Origin: Proteus columbae | Lineage (GTDB): Bacteria; Pseudomonadota; Gammaproteobacteria; Enterobacterales; Enterobacteriaceae | Length of the DNA stretch: 64,000 nucleotides | NCBI RefSeq assembly: GCF_002777965.1 | Contig: NZ_NGVR01000028.1 | Coordinates: 62,001 to 126,000, forward strand | Reading direction: 5' to 3' | Shown here: positions 19,024 to 26,872 of the stretch, one piece after another | Layout of the letters: every line of letters starts with the position of its first letter | How positions within the stretch are numbered: the first letter of the stretch is position 1 | Notes under the pieces: generated by a model | Seen by the model: the letters and a program-made list of their open reading frames with translations, nothing else | What the model was told of the DNA's origin: nothing | Database searches by the model: none | Translations under genes and position numbers: made by a program

Positions 19024-19363
19024 TATAGTACCTAAGGAGAAGATAGTAATAGGATGTATAATACATGATATTGACTTTTAATAGATATAGTTTGATTGCG
19101 TATTTCACAATCTATGATTTAAATAGTAAATATCTAATATAAACAAAATATAATTTTTATTATTTGAAAAATAGAGATAATAAATAGCTTAAAAAGTATA
19201 AGAGAGTGTGGCGTAAGAATTGTTTGGTGTTAATAAGCATTTTTTTTCTATTTTATAAAACGATAATGTTCATTATAGTTAACTGATAAAGATAAACATT
19301 ACCTATTATTAAAGAAATGTTTATCTAAATAGATCTTGATACTGATACTAAGAATAGATAATT
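19024..19363. other. Gene-free AT-rich region
   Basis: 340 bases with long A/T runs. The only structure seen is an inverted repeat GATAAACATT (19291-19300) / AATGTTTATC (19316-19325) just beyond the stop of the next minus-strand gene. It could be a terminator, but it lacks a T tract. Confidence 0.45.
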
Positions 19364-20119
19364 TTACGGATAAGTTTTACCGATATAACTTAGCTTCCAC
19401 TGTTTAATCTGACTTTGGGGATTAATTAATGCAAACTCATAATGCTCAAAATGAGAAAGTACCTTCTTAAACTCCAGTGCTGCTTTATCTAAATCCCACG
19501 ATTTAGGGAAATAAAAGCCATCAAAAGGAATGTTTTCAAGTTGTGCACTGAATTGATGAATAAACTCATCAAACCCTGCATAAAAGAGTGCGATTTTTCC
19601 AGACCAATTAATGTGATAAGTATTATCTTGTTGACGTTGGAAGTGAATTTGATGATTTTTACATTCATCATGACCTAATAAATAAATACTGAAAGCTGGA
19701 ACTTCTGCACTTTCTTCATCCTCATCTGTATCACTATTGATTTGAGGGGCAATATCAACAGTAAATTGATGAGTAATAAAGTTATCAAAATCGAACGGCG
19801 TATTTCCTGTACTAAGTAAAATACCTTGGTCGTCAGACCAATAAGTTGAGGAGAGCGTACAACAATGATAATTATCCCAAACAATGGGAGCTTGCCAGTG
19901 AGCTAGGCTGGTATATTCTTCATCATCTGATTCATCTTCGTCGATATCATCCAGATAGTCCTCACCCTCACTTAAATAGTAATCGGCACTTCTAAGATGA
20001 AGATCAAACCAAAGTTGACCATGTTTATCTAATCGACCTGACCAGACAAATTCTGTAATTTTATGAGATTTTGGATAAGCACTATCAATAAAAGTAATGG
20101 TACGTACTGGTGTGGTCAT
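19364..20119 (-). CDS. Acidic cytoplasmic protein of unknown function
   Basis: 251 aa, not recognised. Strongly acidic, with two D/E-rich stretches (about residues 52-70 and 132-142), rich in aromatic residues, no signal peptide or membrane segment. Composition and setting, next to a SUKH protein, are like those of immunity proteins of polymorphic toxin systems, but no toxin gene is present. A divergent SUKH gene starts 137 bases away. Confidence 0.55.
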   Translation of the reverse strand: MTTPVRTITFIDSAYPKSHKITEFVWSGRLDKHGQLWFDLHLRSADYYLSEGEDYLDDIDEDESDDEEYTSLAHWQAPIVWDNYHCCTLSSTYWSDDQGILLSTGNTPFDFDNFITHQFTVDIAPQINSDTDEDEESAEVPAFSIYLLGHDECKNHQIHFQRQQDNTYHINWSGKIALFYAGFDEFIHQFSAQLENIPFDGFYFPKSWDLDKAALEFKKVLSHFEHYEFALINPQSQIKQWKLSYIGKTYP

Positions 20120-20256
20120 GGTTTATTTTCTTTTTAATATAGGTTTGTTTATTAGGATAATAGAGTGATAACTATCAGCATGGTTATGATAAAAGTGATA
20201 CTCGCTCTAAAATACCATACATTACACGGTGTAATAGAACTCAAATAAGTGAGAAA

Positions 20257-20787
20257 GTGATGTTAACAGCATTAAATCAGCAACTACCTATTCCTTTTGC
20301 AATATATGAAAATGGAAAAGAAGAGATATGGCCATTAATTGATAACAAATATGCCTTTCCCAAAGATTATATTGCGTTTATTACGCAATATGGATCAGGT
20401 CGGGTAGCTGATTTTATAACGTTATTTAATCCCTTTAGCAAAAATGAGTACATTAATTTTTTCCAGCAAAAAGAGCAGATCCTTGAAGACTTCGGCTCAT
20501 TAATCAATGATGATCCTAATTACTATCGTTTTGTTCTATATCCAAAATGTAATGGACTTTTACCCATTGGTGTTACTGATAATGGTGACACTCTTTTTTG
20601 GGTTGTTTTATCAGAAAATAGTGAGCTTTGGACAATGGCAATTATCCCCTCTAGAGGATCAGAGGTAGAATTTATTGCAGAGGATCTGACAGGATTTTTA
20701 GAGGGTGTTTTATCAAAACGAATACGTTGCCAATCATTCCCTGAGGGATTCCCATCAGAAAAAATAATATTTAGCCCAGAAGTTTGA
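20257..20787 (+). CDS. SMI1/KNR4 (SUKH) family protein
   Basis: 176 aa. SUKH core visible: PKDYIAFITQYGSGRVADF (about residues 34-52) and LLPIGVTDNGDTLFWVV (about 103-119), with the usual Trp near residue 117. SUKH proteins often act as immunity proteins against nuclease or deaminase toxins. No toxin or Rhs/CDI gene is adjacent, so it is an orphan immunity candidate. Confidence 0.8.
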   Translation: MMLTALNQQLPIPFAIYENGKEEIWPLIDNKYAFPKDYIAFITQYGSGRVADFITLFNPFSKNEYINFFQQKEQILEDFGSLINDDPNYYRFVLYPKCNGLLPIGVTDNGDTLFWVVLSENSELWTMAIIPSRGSEVEFIAEDLTGFLEGVLSKRIRCQSFPEGFPSEKIIFSPEV

Positions 20788-20791
20788 TGAG

Positions 20792-21544
20792 CTATTTTCC
20801 TATGGGAAGTTGGGTTACAAAAAAGGAAGTAGCAAGTCCAATAAAGATAGATATGCTAAAGCTAATCAGTGTACCTAACATGACATATTCTGTTAGCTTT
20901 TTATCTTGATCATTTTGTAATTCACCAAATCTAAATATTGATTTAGCTGCTAATAAAAAACCGATTGCTGCAAATTGATTCAAAAGAATAAAAGTTAAGA
21001 TTAGGGTTCTTTCTAAATAACCAATAGATTGACCCGCAGAAACGAGAGTTGAGCCTTCTACTGCAACAGGTGTCCATTTCTTTAGTAACATATAAATAAG
21101 GCTAGAAATAGGCTTTAAAATAATGATGTAGGCAAGAACAACAATAAGATATTTATAGTTAACATTTTTAAAACTAAGATCATGGAATATTTGAGTATTC
21201 TGATCAACAAGCATTATCCATAAAAAGGTAATCACGAACAAATGAAGGGCTTGATCAGTAATAAACCATCTTAAAGAGTTATCAGTATAAGATTTACCAA
21301 GATCAAAAAAATAATGTGTTATTAATATAATTACACTGTAAATGAAAATAAAACTAAAACTTATCTCAGACATTAAAACTAGAATAATAAAGGTTATTCC
21401 AGCGTGCAGTAGTGAGTGTAAGTAAAGCTCTTTAGATTTGTAATGTAGAGCATTCCGCGCTTCTATCCATGCTTTAGGTTGTAAATAAAAATCAAAAGCA
21501 ATATGAGCAATATAGAGAGAAATAAGAAGCGTAAAATTATACAT
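20792..21544 (-). CDS. DUF3307-family polytopic membrane protein
   Basis: 250 aa with six to seven hydrophobic helices. The N-terminal segment IAHIAFDFYLQPKAW followed by LHSLLHAGITF and THYFFDLGK (His/Asp-rich, membrane-proximal) is the DUF3307 signature. Function unknown. The start is 1 base from the satD stop (start 21544, satD end 21546), so the two form a tight two-gene operon. Confidence 0.8.
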   Translation of the reverse strand: MYNFTLLISLYIAHIAFDFYLQPKAWIEARNALHYKSKELYLHSLLHAGITFIILVLMSEISFSFIFIYSVIILITHYFFDLGKSYTDNSLRWFITDQALHLFVITFLWIMLVDQNTQIFHDLSFKNVNYKYLIVVLAYIIILKPISSLIYMLLKKWTPVAVEGSTLVSAGQSIGYLERTLILTFILLNQFAAIGFLLAAKSIFRFGELQNDQDKKLTEYVMLGTLISFSISIFIGLATSFFVTQLPIGK

Positions 21545-21545
21545 A

Positions 21546-22178
21546 TCAATAAGCCTTGTTAATTAAATAATTAAAGTATTGAATATATTCATCTATTAAT
21601 TGGTAATGACAGGCATTCAATAATCGTGTGATATTACTTCTCGATTTTTTTAATTTATTAGCAATAGCATAATGAGATTTATCTTCATTAACCATATATT
21701 TAAGTAAAACTTGCGCTTGTGCTCGAGTTATTTCTTTAAGTTGTATATCTAAATATTTAGTCACTAAAGTAATGTTTTTTTGAAATTCTTTATCTGATGC
21801 AGATATTGTTAATATTTCACTTTTCATCTTATCCAATCCTTCGCCTGATAAGATAAAGGCTTCACCCGTTGATGTTCTAATATCATTACGTAATGAATTA
21901 ATTTGACCGATACCAATACTTTGGCGAGCACTGATGCCTAGCTCTGACGTTTTCAATGCTAATTGAACGACAATAGCAACTTTAATGGCATCACAAGCAT
22001 GTAAGCAAACAAGTTGGAAGGAGTCACCACGATATCTGTCATATTTAAGTGGTAGTTGTTCTGAGAGTAATTGAACCGTCTGCTCCAAGGTATAGAGCAT
22101 AACATCATAGTTTTCAGGTGTGATGCTTCTAGAGTCTATGATATCACCTGTAATCACACTTACGATGTCTTTATTCAT
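21546..22178 (-). CDS. SatD-family protein with C-terminal HTH
   Basis: 210 aa. The N-terminal domain (residues 1-150) begins VSVITGDIIDSR and has YRGDSFQLVC at about residues 47-56, a layout like the metal/nucleotide-binding loops of palm-fold nucleotidyl cyclases. The C-terminal 55 residues contain a helix-turn-helix (YAIANKLKKSRSNITRLLNA). Two palindromic operators lie upstream, consistent with autoregulation. The SatD name comes from a streptococcal acid-tolerance locus; biochemical activity is unknown to me. Operon with a DUF3307 membrane protein. Confidence 0.75.
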   Translation of the reverse strand: MNKDIVSVITGDIIDSRSITPENYDVMLYTLEQTVQLLSEQLPLKYDRYRGDSFQLVCLHACDAIKVAIVVQLALKTSELGISARQSIGIGQINSLRNDIRTSTGEAFILSGEGLDKMKSEILTISASDKEFQKNITLVTKYLDIQLKEITRAQAQVLLKYMVNEDKSHYAIANKLKKSRSNITRLLNACHYQLIDEYIQYFNYLINKAY

Positions 22179-22264
22179 TAGCTTGCTCTTATCATTTTGT
22201 GAGAGAAATAGAATGAGTATAGTGATCTTTTGCTCAGTTATTTAATTGAAATACTAAAGAGAAT

Positions 22265-22310
22265 GTTACTATATTTGGTAACATGGCTAGATGTTACCAT
22301 ATTTGGTAAC
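22265..22310 (-). promoter_or_regulatory. Twin palindromic operators upstream of satD
   Basis: GTTACCA-TATT-TGGTAAC (22293-22310, perfect arms) and GTTACTA-TATT-TGGTAAC (22265-22282, one mismatch), 28 bp apart. They lie 87-132 bases upstream of the satD-like start and before the old fis terminator. Likely binding sites of the HTH in the satD product or of another repressor. Confidence 0.75.
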
Positions 22311-22353
22311 TTAATAATTTATGTTATAGAGCAAGCATGAAAAATAAGCAACA

Positions 22354-22388
22354 AAAAAGCCTTTTCTGGAACCCAGAAAAGGCTTTTT
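22354..22388 (-). terminator. Original fis terminator, now displaced
   Basis: Perfect 16-base arms (AAAAAGCCTTTTCTGG / CCAGAAAAGGCTTTTT) with a 3-base loop. It lies immediately beyond the left attachment repeat, where fis would have ended before the island inserted. It is now 16 kb from fis. Confidence 0.9.
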
Positions 22389-22401
22389 ATAAAAATAGAC
22401 C

Positions 22402-22434
22402 TAACTGACTAGGATCAGTTCATGCCGTATTTTT
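22402..22434. repeat. attL: 33-bp core repeat
   Basis: Starts TAACTGACTAGGATCAG and ends GCCGTATTTTT, identical to 38579-38611. It contains the last codons of fis (Tyr-Gly-Met-Asn-stop on the minus strand), stranded at the left junction. Confidence 0.93.
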
Positions 22435-22559
22435 ATTCTTTTAGCTTTTATGCTATCTGGTGTTATTTTAATATTTAATAAAATCAAATGGATAATTAAA
22501 ATATATACTGTATATTGTTCCAGTGTTTATTGACGTTTTCGTATTTGTACATCACACTA

Positions 22560-22593
22560 TGTATAAACATTTGTATAAACATTTGTATAAACA
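22560..22593. repeat. Left arm-type integrase sites
   Basis: Three copies of TGTATAAACA at 22560, 22572 and 22584, an exact 12-bp period. The same decamer occurs twice with the same 12-bp period at the right end (38504, 38516). This is the expected pattern for arm-binding sites of a P4-type integrase. Confidence 0.85.
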
Positions 22594-22606
22594 ATCTGGA
22601 CTATCA

Positions 22607-23836
22607 ATGGCAAATGAACTAAATAAATTGAGCGATAAAAAGGTTAAAGCCCTTTATGGCAAGCCTGTATCTAAAATTGAGTTCGTAGCTGATGGGGCAG
22701 GGCTTAGCGCTAAGGTATCTGTTGCTGGTGGTGTGAGTTGGGTTTTTACTTATAGACTAGATGGGAAAAAGTTAAATCGCCTAACACTAGGGCGATATCC
22801 TGATATGAGTTTAAAAGAAGCCAGAGAACTCCGTGATAAGTGTCGTAACTGGCTGGCATTAGGCAAAGATCCAAAGCTACAACTAAATATAGAGGTTCAA
22901 TCCTCATTAAAGCCTGTCACTGTGAGAGATGCTTTAGAGTATTGGGTTGAAAATTACGGGAAAGATAACCGAGTTAATATAGTTAGGCATGTGGCTCAAT
23001 TAGAAAAGCATATTTACCCTTATATTGGTGAAATGGCTTTAAGTGATTGTGAAACCCGCTATTGGTTAAATTGCTTTGATAGAGCACGACAAGAATCACC
23101 CGTTGCAACTGGCTATGTATTTCAGATGTGCAAACAAGCTTTAAAATTTTGTAGAGTTAGGCGATATGCTGTTAGTAGTGCTCTTGATGATTTAACTATT
23201 CCTGATGTTGGTAAGAAACAAAATAAAAAGGATCGGGTACTTACTGATAAAGAACTAGGGGAATTATGGCAATCACTCAATGAGAATAAACATATTCCTT
23301 ATTATAAGCATTTAATTAAAATTCTTATTATTTTTGGGTGTCGTTCGCATGAAGCTAGATTATCAGAGTGGAAAGAATGGGACTTTGATAATTGGATTTG
23401 GACTGTACCGAAAGAGCATACAAAAACAAATGAGAAAATTATTCGTCCAATACCTATTTATATACGAGATTTTGTTAAAGAATTATATTCATCAAATAAA
23501 AAGAGAGGTTATTTATTAGGTGAATTAAAAAAAACTGAGGCGGTCTCTCAATATGGACGTAATTTATGGGTGAAATTCAATCACTCTGAGCCTTGGACAT
23601 TACATGATTTAAGGCGGACATTTGCAACAAAGCTAAATGATATGGGCGTATTTCCTCATATTGTAGAGCAATTACTAGGTCATGCTCTACCAGGAGTAAT
23701 GGCTATTTATAATAGAAGCCAATATTTACCTGAGAAATTAGATACACTTAACAAATGGTGCGAAAGGTTGGATCTACTTATGTCTAATCATGAAAATATA
23801 ATTATTTTAGAGATAAAAAAGGAATCAGTTGTATGA
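22607..23836 (+). CDS. int: P4-type tyrosine integrase
   Basis: Integrates and excises the island at fis. N-terminal arm-binding DUF4102-type domain (VSWVFTYRLDGKKLNRLTLG, about residues 40-60), SAM-like core-binding domain, and a catalytic domain with Arg in GCRSHEARLSEW, the His-x-x-Arg box LHDLRRTFAT, LLGHALPGV and the nucleophile Tyr in MAIYNRS. The frame is open from 22523, but the ATG at 22607 (MANELNKLSDKKVKALYG) matches the family; upstream codons would only translate the arm repeats. 409 aa. Confidence 0.93.
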   Translation: MANELNKLSDKKVKALYGKPVSKIEFVADGAGLSAKVSVAGGVSWVFTYRLDGKKLNRLTLGRYPDMSLKEARELRDKCRNWLALGKDPKLQLNIEVQSSLKPVTVRDALEYWVENYGKDNRVNIVRHVAQLEKHIYPYIGEMALSDCETRYWLNCFDRARQESPVATGYVFQMCKQALKFCRVRRYAVSSALDDLTIPDVGKKQNKKDRVLTDKELGELWQSLNENKHIPYYKHLIKILIIFGCRSHEARLSEWKEWDFDNWIWTVPKEHTKTNEKIIRPIPIYIRDFVKELYSSNKKRGYLLGELKKTEAVSQYGRNLWVKFNHSEPWTLHDLRRTFATKLNDMGVFPHIVEQLLGHALPGVMAIYNRSQYLPEKLDTLNKWCERLDLLMSNHENIIILEIKKESVV

Positions 23837-24489
23837 CAAGTTTTAGAAGATTAGGTGTATTTGAAAGAGAGGCCAAGGCACCAACATTAAATGTAAAGCA
23901 GCTTGCTTTATTATTATGTGGTTTATATCCAGAGTTAAGAGTCGATGAAATTCCAGAAGAAAGAAAAGAAGATTATGATATTTATTATAGACAAATAAAA
24001 AAATGGTTTAATTCATCTGGTTTGTTTAGTGGCTCTGTTGCTGTTGAACAGGATGCGGATTATATGTTCGCTCTTGCATATGAATTGATTGATGATGAAA
24101 TAACTCCAGAGCCAATTAAGGAGAGATGTTTGTTAGCTGTAACCCAAATTGCTTCACAGCAAAAAGGGAAGGATATTTTAAAAAGATTAGGAGGGGCTGA
24201 TTTAGTATCTACAGGTGTAGAATTAAGTAAAAACAAAAGAGGTTTACATAGAAAAGAAGATGAAGAAGTAAATACATATAAATTGTTAGGTCTTACCATT
24301 ACCTTACTAGCTAATAAGGTAGGGGGATCATTCTATGATGGAAATAAAATAACAGTCTCATCAATAAGAAATGCAATTATGAAATTATCAGAAGATATAA
24401 ACTTATCAAAAAAAGGTTTATCTAGAGCTACTCTTGATAAAAAAATACAAGAAGCTTTGGCAATACTAGAATATGAAAAAGATGAATAA
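23833..24489 (+). CDS. Hypothetical protein coupled to integrase
   Basis: 218 aa, not recognised. Overlaps the int stop by 4 bases (ATGA), so it is translated with int. Charged and helical, no membrane segment; the second half has a possible DNA-binding segment (ISLRNA-like, then LSKKGLSRATLDKKIQEAL). Codons are AT-rich like the rest of the left arm. It may assist excision or control int, but this is a guess from position. Confidence 0.65.
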   Translation: MTSFRRLGVFEREAKAPTLNVKQLALLLCGLYPELRVDEIPEERKEDYDIYYRQIKKWFNSSGLFSGSVAVEQDADYMFALAYELIDDEITPEPIKERCLLAVTQIASQQKGKDILKRLGGADLVSTGVELSKNKRGLHRKEDEEVNTYKLLGLTITLLANKVGGSFYDGNKITVSSIRNAIMKLSEDINLSKKGLSRATLDKKIQEALAILEYEKDE

Positions 24490-24610
24490 AAAATAGAGGT
24501 TTAAAGGAGTTAGAAGGGTTTCGTTACTATATTCGAAATATGCCTCAACCACCTTTGGACTATGAAGGTACTTCATTGTGTCTATAACCAGTTATAGGTG
24601 GTATAGCGTT

Positions 24611-24680
24611 TCAATACATACCAATGAGTGTCAATGAATGTCATTGAGTTTCAATGACTGACTATACATGACAATGAGTG
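24611..24680. repeat. 10-bp phased repeats, block 1
   Basis: Seven consecutive decamers; five fit (T/C/A)CAATGA(G/A/C)TG or its one-mismatch forms (24621, 24631, 24641, 24651, 24671) and two are degenerate (24611, 24661). The helical period puts all sites on one face of the DNA. Confidence 0.8.
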
Positions 24681-24790
24681 ACTGTTTGATTATCTTTCTA
24701 TTATTTACCTTATTTCATAATTCTACTGTTTGTTCAAACAGTGCCGATTTTACATAAACTGATGATTTTGTTAAAAATGTTTATTTTTCG

Positions 24791-24830
24791 CTATTGTCTC
24801 CTATTGTCGTCTATTGTCTCCTAACGTCTA
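24791..24830. repeat. 10-bp phased repeats, block 2
   Basis: Four decamers CTATTGTCTC, CTATTGTCGT, CTATTGTCTC, CTAACGTCTA with exact 10-bp spacing, followed by a further TTGTTA. The inverse complement (GACAATAG) resembles the block 1 motif, suggesting the same protein in opposite orientation. Confidence 0.8.
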
Positions 24831-25056
24831 TTGTTAAAATAGTACCTCAAATATCAAATAAAAAATAATTCTTATTAATCAATTGATTATATTCCACCCT
24901 ATGTGTATGCGATTTTTTAATTAAAATATATTTTCTTTCTAGAAATTGTAATGTTTCACTAGAAATATGTATGATATTAAAAGATTCTTAACTTACTAGA
25001 AAATGTTTTTTTACAGCTCATAATGTGTACATCAACATCTATACAGTAGGTTTAAT

Positions 25057-25338
25057 ATGCAAAATCAATTTTCAACACCAACACCAGAATTGCGTCGTTC
25101 TATACTTGCTGAGTATGGCGAACAGTATGATCGCCTCATTCGCGAGAAAGAACGCCAACGCATCACATCTATTTCACGCACAACAGCTTACACACTCGAA
25201 AAAGAAGGGCGTTTCCCTGCACGTAAAGCATTAGGGCGTAATTCTTGTGCATGGCTATTAAGTGATTTATTGCTATGGGTTCGTAACCCTCCAGCCGTGG
25301 AAAATATTAATAATCCATATAGCCGTAAAGTGAACTAA
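25057..25338 (+). CDS. alpA: AlpA-family transcriptional activator
   Basis: 93 aa. The core ITSISRTTAYTLEKEGRFPA (about residues 45-64) and SCAWLLSDLLLWVRNPP (about 71-87) are the AlpA/CP4-57 regulator pattern: a MerR-like HTH that activates excision and replication genes. AlpA next to int is a standard feature of Gram-negative PICIs and P4 relatives. The probable targets are the phased repeats just upstream. Confidence 0.88.
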   Translation: MQNQFSTPTPELRRSILAEYGEQYDRLIREKERQRITSISRTTAYTLEKEGRFPARKALGRNSCAWLLSDLLLWVRNPPAVENINNPYSRKVN

Positions 25339-25466
25339 TAGAAGTAAGTCGCAATTGCAAGCAATTAACCAAAATACGAATTTGCGAGCTTTTGCAACTT
25401 ATTTCATTCAAGCTAAATATGTTGTCGCGACAACTCTTATTAATTAAATAAAAAGAGTAGAAATAT

Positions 25467-26078
25467 ATGAAATTGGAAAAAAACAGCTTAATCGCTGATG
25501 GATTCGCTCACCCTAAAATCAGTCAAGAGCATATTTTGAATATTAATTCAGATGATATTTCTGTTATTCGCTTTGAAGGCATTCAGGTGCGGATAGTTAA
25601 AATTAATAATGAACCGTGGTTTATTGCTGCGGATATTTGTAAAGCTTTAGAAATTAAAAACGTAACGAATGCGATTAAAATATTAGACAGTGATGAGAAT
25701 ACCCTATGTTCAATAAAGGGTATTAAATCCAGTGCAGGACTTCCCCTGTTTAACCTTGTGGCTGAATCTGGTTTTTATAAGTTAATTACTCGTAGCCGTA
25801 AAGCCACTAAGGAAGGGGCTTTTGCACACCGTTTCAGTAACTGGGTATTTCGTGATGTTATCCCGTCAATCCGTAAGACTGGAGCCTATGGTGTTCCGTT
25901 TGGATTATTGAATGACTTTACCCGGCGTAGCAATGAGTATCTGAAAATTTCGTCACAGCGTGGGCGGGATCTTCAATCTTGCAAAGCAGAGAAAATCAGT
26001 TTAAAAAAAGAGGAAAATCGACTCTGGGATGAATATCAGCCTCAGTTGCCAGCTATGGCAGAGGAGGAGCCACAATGA
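25467..26078 (+). CDS. Bro-N domain protein (antirepressor-like)
   Basis: 203 aa. A BRO N-terminal domain at about residues 33-140: VRIVKINNEPWFIAADICKA, KSSAGLPLFNLVAESGFYKL and the NWVFRDVIPSIRKTGAYG end motif. The C-terminal 60 residues are charged and could be coiled coil. Bro-N proteins in phages bind DNA and often act as antirepressors. It overlaps the next open frame by 4 bases (ATGA). Confidence 0.88.
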   Translation: MKLEKNSLIADGFAHPKISQEHILNINSDDISVIRFEGIQVRIVKINNEPWFIAADICKALEIKNVTNAIKILDSDENTLCSIKGIKSSAGLPLFNLVAESGFYKLITRSRKATKEGAFAHRFSNWVFRDVIPSIRKTGAYGVPFGLLNDFTRRSNEYLKISSQRGRDLQSCKAEKISLKKEENRLWDEYQPQLPAMAEEEPQ

Positions 26079-26490
26079 GTGGCATCACAGAATTTAACTC
26101 AGCCATTGGCTGGATTAAAAACTATACAAAAATTATCTACCATAATCGAGGGGTTGAAAACCTGATTACCCTAACACCAGATCAGGAGTATCACTCTACT
26201 GGAAGTTTTTTGAGGTCACCAATATGGGGACGCTTAAATAACAGGCAAGTTATAATCGCCACCGGAAATCTGATACAGGAACAAAATCAAATAGGTGGGA
26301 ATAGCGAGAAATACCGATGCTCATATCTGAGCAATAAGCAACAGATCTGCAATGCGCTAACCAATAAAAAAGGTAGCACTGCGAATGCTACCTCTTTAAA
26401 AAACAACTTTATAAATCATTGTGTAAATGACAATGGTGATAATAACGCAAAATTATTCAACAACCTAGTTCAGCAACTATTGATTGTTAA
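26075..26490 (+). other. Uncertain coding segment after the Bro-N gene
   Basis: An open frame begins at the ATGA overlap (MSGITEFNSAIGWIKNYT...) and has no stop until 27047, but it passes through a terminator hairpin (26372-26392), a whole antisense RHH gene and the Icd-like gene, so the long reading is not one protein. The first ~100 codons, up to the hairpin, may be a genuine small protein whose end has been lost, or non-coding. I assign no function. Confidence 0.35.
26372..26392. terminator. Stem-loop terminator between Bro-N and RHH genes
   Basis: GGTAGCA / TGCTACC arms with a 7-base loop, flanked by A-run on the left and CTTTAAAA on the right, so it can act in both directions. It separates the rightward alpA/bro transcripts from the leftward RHH gene. 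Confidence 0.75.
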
Positions 26491-26673
26491 TTATTCACCT
26501 GATTGTTTAGGTTTCCGTTTCTCTAATTTTAGTTTTGCCTCACAAGCATCGATAACCCATGATGAGAAATTAGATTTTTCGCGTTCTACACTTGAATTAA
26601 TTTCTTCAAGTAATTCATGTGGAAAGCGGATGTTTTTCTTTTCCGATTTGTTATTTATATTGCCGGTTGCCAT
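26491..26673 (-). CDS. Small ribbon-helix-helix protein (YlcI/YnfO-like)
   Basis: 60 aa from the ATG at 26673 (MATGNINNKSEKKNIRFPHE). A beta-strand (KNIRFP) followed by two helices (ELLEEINSSVEREK and FSSWVIDACEAKLKLEK) gives the Arc/MetJ RHH layout, typical of short phage repressors. It is the only leftward gene in the left two thirds of the island, and a palindrome stands in front of it, so it probably represses the divergent Icd operon and itself. Confidence 0.75.
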   Translation of the reverse strand: MATGNINNKSEKKNIRFPHELLEEINSSVEREKSNFSSWVIDACEAKLKLEKRKPKQSGE

Positions 26674-26747
26674 GAATACCAAGTCCTTATCAAGATTATT
26701 TGTACACACACCTTACTATAAAAAATCTTTAATAAATAGCGTTGACA

Positions 26748-26780
26748 TGTATACCCACTTTATCTTATGGTGGGTGTACA
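26748..26780. promoter_or_regulatory. Palindromic operator over a promoter
   Basis: Inverted arms TGTATACCCAC (26748-26758) and GTGGGTGTACA (26770-26780), one mismatch. A TTGACA (26742-26747) overlaps its left edge and would serve as a -35 box for the rightward operon. It lies between the divergent RHH and Icd-like genes. Confidence 0.65.
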
Positions 26781-26809
26781 CCATATATTCATGCGGCTGT
26801 AAAAATAAC

Positions 26810-26845
26810 AACGCCCCGAAGTGCTGGAACACTTTCGAGGCGTTT
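26810..26845 (+). promoter_or_regulatory. Leader stem-loop before the Icd-like gene
   Basis: ACGCCCCGAAGTG / CACTTTCGAGGCGT pairing with a short loop (CTGGAA), ending about 28 bases before the Icd-like ATG. Similar stem-loops commonly precede Icd-like genes in phages and satellites; it may be an attenuator or a small RNA. Confidence 0.6.
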
Positions 26846-26872
26846 AACCACAATGTTATACGAGGTAACACT

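Larger units (their letters stand above)
24490..25056. promoter_or_regulatory. Island control region between int operon and alpA
   Basis: 567 bases without a gene, rich in short repeats. It has an iteron-like motif (TTATAGGTGGTATAG, about 24592-24606) matching those near the putative origin, two arrays with 10-bp period (24611-24680 and 24791-24830), and long AT-rich stretches with promoter-like hexamers before alpA. Likely the main regulatory switch of the element. Confidence 0.6.

Noticed and set aside
22523-22606. Upstream GTG start of the integrase, adding 28 residues
   Set aside because: The added residues are mostly translation of the TGTATAAACA repeats; the ATG at 22607 matches P4-type integrase N-termini.
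24591-24830. CRISPR array
   Set aside because: The repeats are 10 bp with no spacers of regular length and no cas genes; they look like protein-binding sites.
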